A stretch of 64,000 nt of DNA from Megascapheus bottae (lineage: Eukaryota > Chordata > Mammalia > Rodentia > Geomyidae). Below are positions 19,611 to 31,039 of this stretch, in pieces (the first letter of the stretch is position 1; the number at the start of each line of letters is the position of its first letter). The translations under genes and the position numbers were made by a program. Location of the stretch: the NCBI GenBank assembly GCA_024803745.1, contig JANJXV010000039.1:11073501-11137500 (forward strand), read 5' to 3'. The notes beneath the pieces are model-generated. The model was not told the origin of the DNA. It was given only the letters and a program-made list of their open reading frames with translations, and searched no databases.

Positions 19611-22002
19611 AGAAGAAACAGGAAGATGGCAGAGGTACAGCTGAGGTCTAACTGAGCTGTCTCCAAGAAACCAGTTCTCACATTGCAGTGAGAAGTCACC
19701 AGCCAGAGAATCACACCACGTGAGCCGTAATAGTACAGAGGGAAAAAAACAGGTATCCTGCTTATGAAGACAGATTTGAGCTCATGCTGGTGCTAGCAAT
19801 GGAGGCAGCCATGATGGTAGCCAGACAGAGCAAAACAAAGATGCCAGAGACTGAGTACATGTGGCTTTTCACACACCTCCAGTCTGGAGGTGATTAGGAG
19901 CAGAAGTCCACATCCTGCTAGCTACCAATGGACATAGATGGCAGACAGTCCAAAAAAACCAAGTGGATACCCCACACAAGACATCCTCACTCCTTCCCAC
20001 AGAAGAGTTTAAGGAAGGTAACCATCTACCTCCCTATTACCTGAAAAGGACGCCATCTCGGATCCTGTCATTACACCCTGCCAGAGCAGCTAGCAGATAA
20101 TTGGGACCATGAGAAGGATGCCATCTTTGATATTGGCATAGACCTTGCCAGAGCAGCTAGCAAATAAGTTGGTTGGAAGAAGCAGCAACTGTGGCACCAT
20201 TTTTCAAAAGAGCCAAGGAATGTGTCCTCTGAGAGTCTGTTCCACCTGGTGGAAGGCTAATTCACCCAGGAGAAGGAAGATTCTCTGAGGGAACGGTCAC
20301 TTTCTTCACCTGGTGAGCTCAGGGAGAGGCAGCCCAGACCCTCTGCAGGGAACTAAGGCATTCCATTCATTTCACAGCCGAACAAGTAGCAAAGCGAACT
20401 GTAGGAGTTTAGAAGCCAAGAAAATAATAATAATAACTGGGCAGGCTGTAAAAGCCAAGAGCAGTTCCATGTTGGGCCAAAAGAGAGTTATCAGGGGCTA
20501 GCCCCTCAAGGAAAAGCCACTGATTGCAGGTAGGTCAAAACCCCACCCAGGGCCGGGAGTTTGGCCTAGTGGTGGAGTGCTTGCCTAGCATGCTTGAAGA
20601 CCCAGGTTCGATTCCTCGGTACCACATACATAGAAAAAAGCCAGAAGTGGTGCTGAGGCTCAAGTGGTAGAGCTCTAGCCTTGAGAAAACCCAAGGACAG
20701 TGCTCAGGCCCTGAGCTCAAGCCCAGGACTGGCAACCCCCCCCCCCCAAAAAAAAACCCACCCATGATCACTCAGAGCAGCAACAAACTACAGACACCAG
20801 CCATGTCTTTCTTGTACTACACACAAAGCAGATCTCTCAGCCACTAAATTAGTCCTGGAGGAGGGGTGCAAAGACCCCAAGTCTATAAAGCAGAATTCTG
20901 CTCAAACAAACAGTTTTGAGAAATCAACTAAGCCACAAGGCAAACAGACCACCCTAAGGCAATCAAAGGTGTCATCAGGAGACTCGATAGCCGGCACAGG
21001 GGAGACACAAGATCCCACAAATAAATTGAAGATTGTTTTCTACTTATACTTTTCCTATTTTTTATTCTTTTCTTTTCTTTCTTCTCAATTTATTCTATTA
21101 TTTTTTTCTGTTGTTAATACTTCCACTTATTTGTTTTATTCTCTCTTTTTTCTCTTCTCCATTTTGTTTCTTCTTCCTCATTGCTGTTTGGTTCATTCTT
21201 TGATCCACAGCCTGCCGTGTTTAGCAGGCTGCCTCCTTTATTGCGTGTATACTTAATTCTCTATTGAGCAATCTTATTATTTTTAATTTTAGTACTATTA
21301 CTTTCTACATATAATTCTTTTAACTTCTTTATCTGTTTTTTTATACTTTTTTCTTTTCTTTTTTTTCTTTCTCTGAATTTAGGTCTTCTGTCTGTTTTCT
21401 TCCTTCTGTTCCTTTCCTTTTCTATGTCCCTCTACTCTGATTTTCTCCTCCAATTTTTCATTGCATCTCTTAATATTTCCTCTAATTTCACCTCAACTTA
21501 TTTTCCTTTATTTCTGGTCCTTTGCTTCTTTTTTGTTTTCTTTATTCTGTGGATCCCTAATTGTGTGTCTATATCTGTATTCACTGTGGCTGGGCTAAAG
21601 TGCCTTACCACGTGATTCTTTTGGTCCAAATTGCTTTAAACCTCATGACAGGCATGTTCACTGATTACAACTGTATATAATCCCCATTTCTGAAACACAA
21701 CACCCCTTCCATAACATGGAAAGTAGAATTTAATGGGGGAATTCCTATCTATGATTTTAAGCTTCTAAAATCAGGGCAAATACAGGGCTTGGGTTTGGGT
21801 TTTGTCTTAAGACTTTGCTCTGTGGTGATCTACTTACCAAAAAAGGAGACATAGAATTAAAATGCCTATCTTTGATGATGAACCTCCAAAATCTATGCAA
21901 CTACAGGGATCTGGGTTGATTCCTTAAAATTGTCTTCTGGTATGACATTGGTTTTGCTTTCATTTTCAAATAGGCAAAACAAGCCATAGAAATACAGGAA
22001 AA
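19611..22002 (+). mobile_element. Probable LINE-1 5' untranslated region
   Basis: Directly upstream of a same-strand L1 ORF1. It opens near AAGATGGCAGAGG, a start typical of L1 5' regions. It holds two pairs of degenerate internal repeats (20046-20100 with 20114-20168, and about 21740-21840 with 21860-21955) and a T-rich segment at 21040-21560. An IDL-Geo SINE interrupts it. The exact 5' end is uncertain. Confidence 0.45.
20550..20758 (+). mobile_element. IDL-Geo dimeric SINE
   Basis: Intact copy. After GGACTGGC comes a run of about 14 Cs, then the A tail, so the usual tail has a C homopolymer inside. Flanks AAACCCCACCCA and AAACCCACCCA look like an imperfect target duplication. Confidence 0.93.
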
Positions 22003-22980
22003 ATGGCAAGTCAAGTAACCTCAACTCCCACTAAAAATAAACAGGAAAAAGAGCAATTGATGAAAAACTTAGGAGATAATTCTCAAAATGCTCTACAAAG
22101 ACTGCTGGTAAACATGCTGAATGAAAAAATTGAAAGCCTCCATGGTGGCTATGTATAAGTGTGATGAGGGTAACCAGAGATTCACGGGGGAATTCATGGA
22201 ATCCACAAACAGCAAGCTGAATGAATTCCAATAGAAGGAAAGTGAGTCCAATGTAAGTATAGCCACTCGGCTAAAGGATTTGAGAATGAAACACTGAAAA
22301 CCAAATCAAGGAGGTAGAGAAGTCCATACAAGATCTCAAACAAAGCTTCCAGCAAAGAAATTGAAGCCATCAAAATTGACCAATTAGAAGGAAGGAAAAT
22401 AAAAAATCAAAGTAGAAAGTCTTGACCGTAGATTAGATGATGCGGAAGATAAAATCTCTGGAATTGAAGATTAGCCTAGATTTTATAGAGAAAGAACAAT
22501 TATTCAAAGTGAATCCAAGAAACAAGTAGATCCCTTCAACAGAAGAAACAATCAGATGGCCTAAATTTAAGGCTAATAAGTGTAGAAGAGGGCCTAGAGA
22601 AAGAAGCTAAAAAGACTGGGAAATTTATTTAATGGAATCCTACCAGATAATTTCCTAAACATCTAAAAAAAAAAAGGCCCAGAAGCCTTTAGGATTCCAA
22701 ACAGACCAGAACAGAATATGACATCTCACTGCCACACTGTAATCTGCACAGGCTCAATAAAGACAAAGGAAAGGATCCTTAAAGCATCCTTGCCAAAGAG
22801 ATCAAACACCTATATAGGAAAAGCAATCAGAATAACTAAGAAGAGACTAGAATGAAATCTACCATGCCCCGAAGTATACCATGCCCAACTAAGCTCCTTC
22901 ATAACCAAGGGAAAAATAAAATCCTTCCACAGCAAAGAAAAATTGAAAAAAATATATCTCCACCAAACGAGCATTTCAAA
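22003..22980 (+). pseudogene. LINE-1 ORF1 remnant
   Basis: The ATG at 22003 opens a lysine/glutamine-rich reading frame (MASQVTSTPTKNKQEKEQ) that stops at about 22158. Similar hydrophilic, coiled-coil-like sequence continues in shifted frames. ORF1p is the L1 RNA-binding trimer protein. The tail at 22880-22990 (KIKSFHSKEK-like) resembles the extended ORF1 end of old L1s. Multiple frameshifts and stops make it non-functional. Confidence 0.65.
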
Positions 22981-23107
22981 AGATATTTAAAGACATTCTA
23001 TACATAGGAAACTAACAAGAACATGATAAAGGCGAGAAATGGCCCCTAAACAGAAAATCAGATAATCATAGAATTGATGAGGCATAGCCCCTGAGAAAGT
23101 AGATAAC

Positions 23108-26100
23108 ATGACAGGAACTACCAAACATCTCTCGATTCTAACTCTCAATATTAATGGACTTAACTCTCCAACTAAACAACAGAGATTGACAAGCTGGATC
23201 ATAAAGCAAGATCCTTCTATCTGCTGTCTTCAAGAGACACGCCTTTCCCACACACACACTAAAAATTACATATTCTGAAAGTGAAAGGCTAGAATAAAAT
23301 ATACCAAGCAAATGTTCCCTACAAACAGGCCAGAGTCGCAACCCTAATATCAGATAAAATAGACTTCAAATTAAAATTAATGAGAGAAGAGATAAAGAAG
23401 GACATTACATACTAATAAAGGGATCCCTCCTACAGGAGTATATAACAATTCCAAATATCTACACCAAATGCCAGGGCACTCAAATTTATCAAACATTACT
23501 TACCCTAAAATCACACATACGTATTGATTGTGGGCAATTTTAACACACCACTTTTGCCACTGGATAAATCAACCCAGCAAAAACTTAACAAAGAAACCTC
23601 AGAACTAAGCAATTGCATAGACCAACTAAACAACAGATATCTACAGAATATTCCACCAGTAGCATCAGAATATATGTTCTTCTCGGCAGCACATGGAACA
23701 TTCTCCAAAATGGACCACATTCAACTGTTCGTAATATTTAGCAAAAATGAACATACAAAATACCAGCTTCTCTGGGATGCAGCAAAGACAGTACACAGAG
23801 GAAAATTTATAGCTCTGAGTTCCTACATCAACAAATGGGAGAACTCTCAATTGAACAATTTAATGATGCATCTGTAGCTCCTTGAAAATGAGCAACAAGC
23901 CAAATCTCAATCCAGTAGATGGAAACAAATAATTAAAATTAAATCAGAATTAAATGAATTTGAACCTAAAAATAAACTACAGCAAAGATCAACAAAACGA
24001 AGAGTTAGTTCTTTGAAAAAATTAACAAAATTGTCAGAACTCTAGCAAATCTCACACACCCAAGTAAACAATCAGATATGAGAATGAGAACATCACAACA
24101 GAAACAACCAAGAAGAATATTATAAAGGAATACTTTGCAAACCTTTACGCTAGTAGATTTGGGAATCCAGAAAATAATGGAAGAATTTCTAGCAAATATT
24201 GATATTCCCAAACTGAACCACAAAGTTCTAAATCAACTAAACAGACCCATATCAAGTATTGAAATAGAAATGGCAGGACCAGATAGATTCATAGCTGAAG
24301 TCTGTAAGGCTTTCAAAGGAAAACTTACACCGATACTCCTCAAACTCTTTAATGAAATTGAAAGTGAAAAAATCATCACAAAACTCATTCTATGAGGCCA
24401 GCAGAGTTCTCATCCCCAAACCAGAGAGAGACCCATCAAAGAAAGAGAACCACAGACCCATTTATGCAATGAACATCAGTGCAAAACTTCTCAATACAAT
24501 TCTGGCCAACCGACTTCAACATCTATTCAAAATATTCATACATTATGACCAAACAGGATTATTCCAGGGATGCAAAGCCAGCTCCATATACGCAAGTCAA
24601 TTAATGTAATTCAACACATCAATAGGAGCCAGGACAAGAACCACATGGGCATTTCAAAAGAAGCAGAAAAAGCATTTGACAAAATCCAACATCCCTTTAT
24701 GATGAAAGCTCTGGAGACACTTGGAATCCATGGAACACTCCTCAATATAATAAAGTCTGTATATGACAAACCTACAACTAGAATTACACTTAATGATGAC
24801 TAAGTTAAAACTTAATGGTGAAAATTTTTTTAAAAAAATTCTTCTTAAATCAAGAACAAGACAAGGATGTCCGCTCTCTTCATAATTCTTCTAATGGAAG
24901 GCAAGGGGTAAACAAAAAGGGAATCCAAACAGGGAAAAATGAAGTAAAATATCCCTCTTTGCAGTGACATGGTCCCGCAAAGATCCCCAAGTTACTTGAG
25001 CTGATCCAAAATTTTGGTAAAATAGCAGGGTATAAAATTAAGTCACAAAAATCAGTAGCTTTTCTGTTTGTCTACAGTAAGAAAAGCAAGGCTGAAATCA
25101 GAAAAGCAACTCCTTTTATAATAGCTTCAAAAAAATAAATAAAATATCTAGGAAGAGGTGAAGGACCTCTATGATGATAAATTTTAAAACCTATGAAAGG
25201 AAATTAAAGCAGATTTAAGAAAGTGGAATAACTTCCCATACCCCTGAATTGGGAGAATTAACATTGTGAAAATGGCAATACTGCCTAAAGCTATCTACAA
25301 ATTCATTGCAGTACCCATCAATATCCCAACAACATTCTCTATTAAAATAGAAGCAATCCAAAAGTTCATATGGAGTATTAGAAGACCCCAAACATCAAAA
25401 ACAATCCTTAGCAAGAAGAACAGTGCTGAAAGAATATCAATACCAAACTTCCAACACTATTATAAAACTGTAGTTATATTTTTTAAAAAAAAAAGAGCTT
25501 TGTCCTGGACCAATGGGAGAGAATTGAAGACCCAGACATGATCCCACAGACCTATGGCCATCTAATCTCTAATCGAGAAATCAAAATGATTAGATGGAAG
25601 AAAGAGAGCTTCTTCAACAAATGGTGCTGGCAAAATTGGCTACAGACATGTGGAAATTGAAGTTGGGATCCTTACAGATCACCCTGCACCAGAATCAACT
25701 CCAAATGAATTAAAGACCTTGGAGGTAAGAGCAGGTACCCTGATAATATTACAGGAAGGAATGGGGGATACACTAGGGTTCCTTGGCATAGGTCAGAACT
25801 TCCTAAATAAAGATTCAACAACAAACCAAAAAAGGTTGCATAAATGGATCACATTAAATGTCAGCGCTTCTGCATGGCAAAGGATGTAGCTAGCAAGATA
25901 AATAGAAAGTCCACAGATTGGCAGAAAATATTCACTAGCTATACAATAGATAAGAGCCTTATATAAAAAATACGCACAGAGCTACAAAATTAAACTCCCC
26001 AATTAAAAAAATTCCTCTATGAGACAACCAACCCATTAATGAGTGGAATAAAGAATTAAAAGCACACTTCTCTGGAAAGGATATAAGAATGGCCACGAGA

Positions 26101-26649
26101 CACATGAAGAAATGTTCAACATGTCTGACCATAAAAGAAATGCAAATCAAAACCACACTGAGATTTCACCTCACTCCCCTTTACAATGACTAGTATTAAG
26201 AAAACAAATACTAGTAGTAGATGCTTGCAGTGATGTGGCCAAAAGAGAACACTACTGCACTGTTGGTGGGAATGCAAACTGGTTCAGCCACTCTGGAAAG
26301 CGGTATGGAGGTTTCTCAAAAGACTATGACCCAGCAATCCCACTGCAGGGCATTTACCCAAAGAATCACAAACAGGACCATAATAAAGCTACCAGAACAA
26401 CCATGTTCATTGGCAGAATTAGTTACCATAGCTAAGATATGGAACCAACTCAGACGCCGCTCAATAGATGAACGATTCAAGAAAATACAGTATATATACA
26501 CAATGGAATTCTATACTGCCATCAGAAAGAATGACACAGCCCCATTCGTTAAGGAAATGGAAAGACTTGGGGGGGGGAACATATTAAGTGAAGTAAGCCA
26601 GACCCAAAGAAACATAGGCTCCATGGTTTCCTTCATTTGTAATAATTAG
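23108..26649 (+). pseudogene. LINE-1 ORF2 (endonuclease-reverse transcriptase), inactive
   Basis: Starts at ATG 23108. The endonuclease start shows LTLNINGLNS and LQETR. The RT domain shows AEKAFDKIQ (24663-24689) and QGCPLS (24862-24879). At 24958-24968 the codons for the FADD-type active site have lost a base (TTTGCAGTGAC), so the catalytic Asp codon is frameshifted. The spacing from QGCPLS is also short. The C-terminal part keeps KREHYCTVGGNANW, DPAIPLQGIYPK and QYIYTMEFYTAIRKN. Many stops and frame changes split it into at least eight open pieces. This is the only long protein-derived sequence in the window. Confidence 0.93.
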
Positions 26650-27100
26650 TATATATCTAGGACAACCCTAAGCAAAGGATTACAATAACTCAATAGCTAT
26701 GCACATATGATCATACAAAATGATACTAATCAAAATATACTCCAGGATACAGAAACAAGAAGTTTGTGTTGCTGTTGTTGCTGTCAGTATACTGTATAAA
26801 GTTCTTTTTTTTTGTTTTCCCTTTGGTTTATCCACTCACTGTTTTTGATTCTGTATACACATTTATCTGATTTGGAGAAGGACAAGGAATAACAAAATGG
26901 TGAAACAAGGACCAAGGGTGAACTTTAGAAATTTGGGGAAGAGAGGGAGCGGGGACCAGAGGGCTGGTGGTAGAAAAATGAGGAAGGAGTTAACAATGTT
27001 TGGCAAGAAATAGAGACATTACCTTACTTATATAACTGTAACCCCTCTGCATATCACCTTTATAACCAACTTTAATTTAATTAAACAAATAGACCAAATC
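26650..27100 (+). mobile_element. LINE-1 3' untranslated region
   Basis: Follows the ORF2 stop. It contains the G-rich patch GGGGAAGAGAGGGAGCGGGG at 26935-26954, typical of L1 3' ends, and closes with CAACTTTAATTTAATTAAAC near 27068. No long poly-A tail remains. Confidence 0.7.
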
Positions 27101-27612
27101 ATAAAGAAATGTTAAGTCCATATGAAATCAGTTCAATACATATGTCTTGATTCACTGAAAAAAAAAAGAAAAAGAAAATGTAATCAAAGAGGTAGAGAGA
27201 GAAGACATGGCAGAGAGAACAGAAAAAAACAAACTGCAGTAGTGATGAATGTGTGTCTTCATGTCTACTATAGGGACTCACTGAGAAGAAATCCTACAGA
27301 AATCCTGGCCTACCAGGGTTATTCACCTACCCACACAGGTTCATGGCCTGTTGCAGCCACATGGCTGTTCTAGGTAACATCGCTTAATGGAGGCGGCTGT
27401 GAGAGGTGGGGATGGGGAGTCCCAATAGTGGGGGGTGCTGGGTAATGTCGACAGAGAGTAATGTTGGGTAATGTTGATCGTGGTGAGTGCTGGGTGATTT
27501 GGAGGGGCTTGAGGAATAGGCCCTGTAGAGATGAGGTATATGAGCTATCTCTGTGCTTTCTACTCTCCAGTTTCTCTGAGAACCTAAAACTGCTCTGAAA
27601 AAAGCAAATTTA
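27101..27612. other. Unassigned sequence
   Basis: The region at 27400-27500 contains a loosely repeated GGTAATGTTG/GGGTGCTGGG motif (three occurrences). No gene seen. Confidence 0.5.
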
Positions 27613-27860
27613 AGCCCCACACCAGTGGCTCACATCTGTAATCCTAACTACTTAGGAGACTGAGATCTGAGGATCATGGTTTAAAGCCAATCCAGGGCAG
27701 GAAAGTCTGTGAGACTTTTATCTCTAATAAACTATCCCAAAAGAAAACACCAGAAATAGAACTATTGGCTCAAATGGTAGAGCAGAGTACTAGCCTGGAA
27801 TAAAAAGCTCAGGGACAGTGCCCAGGCCCTGAATTCAAGTCCCAGGACAGACACACAAAA
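27613..27860 (+). mobile_element. 7SL/B1-like + Geo dimeric SINE
   Basis: Full-length: CCAGTGGCTCACATCTGTAA start, GAATTCAAGTCCCAGGACAG end. Confidence 0.88.
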
Positions 27861-28405
27861 TAACCTCACATTTATTAGTCATAATACTCAGCGTACATAT
27901 GTAAGATTAGAAACAAAATAACTTGAGTGGTTGGGGAAAGATTGAAGAGCTGACATTGGTCAAGATCCATGGTCCTGATGAGTTGATACATTGAAGTTAA
28001 ACCCCTTTACACAACTATGCAATGATTATTAAAAAAAATAATTTTGAAAAAGCAAAAAGTCGAGTTTGTTGATTTTAAAAGACAAAATATGTATTATATT
28101 TATAAACTGCTCTGTTAAATGGCAACTCCTTTCTACAGTTACTTACAGATAATTAGAAAAAGAAAACATCGGCAAAGTAGAAACAAAACTGTAAATGACC
28201 TATTTATCCTACGACTTACATGCCAAATAAACCCTTTCATGGAAATAATAAAAAGCCCTTGCTAAGCAAAAGTAATGGGGAGAGGTGGGCTCTGGATTGA
28301 ATCTCAGACAGCAAACTGCAGAGGCAAAGTGTACAGGACAGTATCTTGTCCCAGCAGAAGCAGATTGCTATAAAAACAGAGGAGGGGCTTAGCAGTGGTG
28401 GCCAA
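27861..28405. other. Unassigned AT-rich sequence
   Basis: No repeat. The segment 28080-28260 is AT-rich with ACAGATAATTAGAAAAAG and could be weakly conserved; nothing firmer. Confidence 0.4.
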
Positions 28406-28407
28406 AA

Positions 28408-28650
28408 GCTGGGCACAGGTGGCTTCTGCCTATAATCCCAGCTACTCAGAAGGCTGAGATCTGAGGATCAAAGTTCAAAGCCACCAGAGGCAGGAAAGCC
28501 TAGGAGACTCTTATCTCTAATGAATCAGCAAAAGCCAAAAAGTGGAGCTTTGTCTCAAGTGGTAGAGCACCAGCCTTGAGTGTAAAAACTCAGGTACAGT
28601 ACCCTAGCCCTGAGTTCAAGCCCCTAGAACAAGAGAGAGAAAGGGGGGGG
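28408..28650 (+). mobile_element. 7SL/B1-like + Geo dimeric SINE
   Basis: Full-length with a short GAGA/G-run tail. Confidence 0.9.
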
Positions 28651-28904
28651 ACATGTCTAATCACCCAGTATCTCTTGGGGTAGCACCTGATTCCTTCCAA
28701 TGTCTCCCCTAAGGTCAGAGTGGGTTCTTAGCCCTCTCTCAACCAGCACACTACAGCCAACAAGCCAACAAACACACCAGCCAGGATAAGATTGCAACAC
28801 TAATCAAACCCACCATCTCCAATTTCATATGTGTTTGGGATATTTTACTGGAGATATGGAAAACTGAAAAAGAAGAAAAAATGGACTGCATTGTGTGTAC
28901 ATGC

Positions 28905-28950
28905 ATGCACATGCATGCATGCATGCGTGTGTGTGTGTGTGTGTATGCGT
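28905..28950. repeat. GCAT/GT alternating purine-pyrimidine repeat
   Basis: Runs of GCATGC and GTGTGT immediately upstream of an antisense SINE, i.e. at its 3' tail. Confidence 0.9.
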
Positions 28951-28961
28951 GCATGCACACA

Positions 28962-29142
28962 CGCTGGTACTGAGGCTTAAACTAAGAAACCTGGGCACTG
29001 TTCTTAGGCTCTTTATTCAATGCCAGTGCTCTACACTAGAACCCTGGCTCTACTTCTGAACTAGCTTAGAACCTTGATCTATAAATCTCAGCCTTCTGAG
29101 TAGCTAGAATTACAGGTGTGAGCCATTAGCGTCCAGATCTAT
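28962..29142 (-). mobile_element. 7SL-Geo SINE, shortened
   Basis: Antisense right monomer (CTGGTACTGAGGCTTAAACT), then left monomer complement (GAATTACAGGTGTGAGCC). A central portion is missing. Confidence 0.8.
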
Positions 29143-29286
29143 TTATGTATCTATTTTTTATTTAGCTTTAATTGTTTGATGTTTCCTCTTACCGTGTGTA
29201 CTCAAGGGGACAAGTTGTTTGTACTCTAAACTATCTGACCATAGAGTCAAAAAGGGAATAACTACATTCACTCTTTTTTTATCATT

Positions 29287-29520
29287 ATTTTTATGCTGCT
29301 ACTGGGGCCTGAACTTAGTACCTCACATTCTTGGTTGACTTTTGCTACTCAATGCTGGCACTCTACCACTGAGCCACAGCACCACTTCCAGTTTTCAAGT
29401 GGTTCATAGAAGATAAGAGTCTCCTGGACTTTCCTCTGTGGGCTGGCTTTGAACCTCGCTCCTCAGAGTTCAGCCTCCTGTATAGCTGGGATTGCAGGTG
29501 TGAGCCACTAGCACCCGTTC
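29287..29520 (-). mobile_element. 7SL/B1-like + Geo dimeric SINE
   Basis: Antisense full-length copy, ending GGATTGCAGGTGTGAGCC. Confidence 0.87.
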
Positions 29521-29828
29521 ATATTTATAATTTTTTAAATGAATATTGGTGGTGTAAAACAACAATGGGTGAGCCCTGCACCACCCATAGCCCTGACACA
29601 AGAATCTCATGTGTCAATACAAACCCCCCTCAAACCCTCTCCAGCTCTGCCCCAAGTCCTGAACCCCAAAACCATCTACCTTTATCACTGTGAATGACAG
29701 AGAGCATGGAACCTGAGGTGTATAATTCCAGGACAATCAGAACCCTTTCCAAGTCTTTGTCATCTCCCTTATTGGGGTGACTTTTTTGGGATACTGTAAC
29801 ACTCTGAGACTATAGAAGTGACTTATGA
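29521..29828. other. Unassigned sequence
   Basis: No feature recognised. Confidence 0.5.
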
Positions 29829-29829
29829 A

Positions 29830-30065
29830 GCCAGGCACCAGTAACTCACAACCATAACCCCAGCTACTCAGGAGGCTGAGATCTGAGGATCATGGTTCAA
29901 AGCTAATCTGGGCAGGGAAATTTGTGAGACTCTTACCTTGAATGAACTACCAGGAAACTGGAAGTGGAGCTGTGGCTCAAAGTGGTAGAGCACCAGCCTT
30001 GAGCTAAAGAGCTCAGGGACATGTGCCCGGGGCCTGATTTCAAACCCCACAAAAGATTGGGGGAA
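29830..30065 (+). mobile_element. 7SL/B1-like + Geo dimeric SINE
   Basis: Full-length copy with GTGGCTCAAAGTGGTAGAGC, one A longer than usual in the A-box region. Confidence 0.88.
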
Positions 30066-30167
30066 AAAAACAACACTGTAATATTTACAGGGAGATTTGC
30101 AAGCTCTCATTGGGGTGGGGGTGGCTAAGCAGTGAGCAGCGTTCACCTGCCCTGGTCATCCAGCTGA

Positions 30168-30235
30168 ATGTGTGTGTGTGTTTGTGCGTGTGTGTGTGTG
30201 TGTGTGTGTATTTGTGTGTGTGTGTGCATGCATGC
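30168..30235. repeat. (GT)n microsatellite
   Basis: GTGTGT with TTTGTGCG interruptions, ending in GCATGCATGC. Confidence 0.9.
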
Positions 30236-30269
30236 ACATATATGTGCGCATGCCCTTGGGTAGAAGAGG

Positions 30270-30400
30270 GCTGTGTATGTAAATGAGCATTTGCAAATGC
30301 AAATTCAGTAATTACAGCCCCATATTACTGTAGTTAGACACCTAACTAGCCATTTGTACATGCAATTACCCAATTTGTATAGGTTTCTAATGGATAAGCA
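30270..30400. promoter_or_regulatory. Candidate regulatory element with POU octamer-like core
   Basis: ATTTGCAAATGCAAAT at 30289-30304 contains overlapping octamer-like sites in both orientations. ATTA-containing words follow (CAGTAATTACAGC, GCAATTACCC). It lies between simple repeats and has no transposon signature. The regulatory role is inferred. Confidence 0.4.
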
Positions 30401-30480
30401 GGAGTCTCATCAGACAGTCTTAGAAGTCTACGGGGTACCTCCCCACCCCCAAATCCAGAAACATTGCACACTCAGAGAGA

Positions 30481-30573
30481 ACTCCCTTCCTTCCTTCCTT
30501 CCTTCCTTCCTTCCTTCCTTCCTTCCTTCCTTGCTTCCTTTCTTTCTCCTCTCCTTCTTTCTTTCTTTTCTTT
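30481..30573. repeat. (TTCC)n microsatellite
   Basis: About 14 TTCC units, then CTTT/CTCC variants, at the 3' tail of an antisense SINE. Confidence 0.95.
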
Positions 30574-30575
30574 TT

Positions 30576-30890
30576 TTGGTCGGTCCTGAACTCAGGACCT
30601 GAGCACTGTCCCTGAGCTTTTACACTCAAGACTAGCACTCCACCACTTTGAACCCCAGCTCTAATTTCTGGGTTTCTGGAGGTTCATTGGAGATAAAAGT
30701 CTTTCTGACTTTCCTGCCCAGGCTCGCCTCACACAGGGATCCTCAGGTCTCAGCCTCCTGAGCCAGCAGCAGCCAGCTTCTCTCTGGCTAAGAGTCTCAT
30801 GGTCTTTCCTGCCCAGGCTGGCTTTGAACCACTATGATCCTTAGATCTCAGCCTTCTGAGTAGCTAGGATTACAAGTGTGAGCTACGGAC
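30576..30890 (-). mobile_element. 7SL-Geo SINE with duplicated left-monomer segment
   Basis: The antisense right monomer is followed by two copies of the antisense left-monomer segment (CTTTCCTGCCCAGGCT at about 30709 and 30807; CAGCCTCCTGAG and CAGCCTTCTGAG). Either two truncated SINEs abut, or there is an internal duplication. Confidence 0.75.
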
Positions 30891-30892
30891 AG

Positions 30893-31008
30893 AAAAAAAA
30901 ATTCAGAAATGGAGCTGTGGCTTAAGTGGTAGAACACGAACTAGCCTTGAGCAAACAAAGCTCAGGGACAGTGCCCAGGCCTTGAATTCAAGTCCCAAGA
31001 CTTCCCCT
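30893..31008 (+). mobile_element. Solitary Geo right monomer (sense)
   Basis: TCAGAAATGGAGCTGTGG through GAATTCAAGTCCCAAG, with no recognisable left monomer. It is opposite in orientation to the SINE just upstream, so the two right monomers form an inverted repeat about 200 bp apart. Confidence 0.8.
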
Positions 31009-31039
31009 CCCCCCACCACACAGTGTCTTGGTTGCACAA

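Noticed and set aside
21040..21560. T-rich region as an independent poly-T retroposon tail or a gene
   Set aside because: Too long and mixed (TTTCTTCC words) and lies within the presumed L1 5' region; open frames are low complexity.
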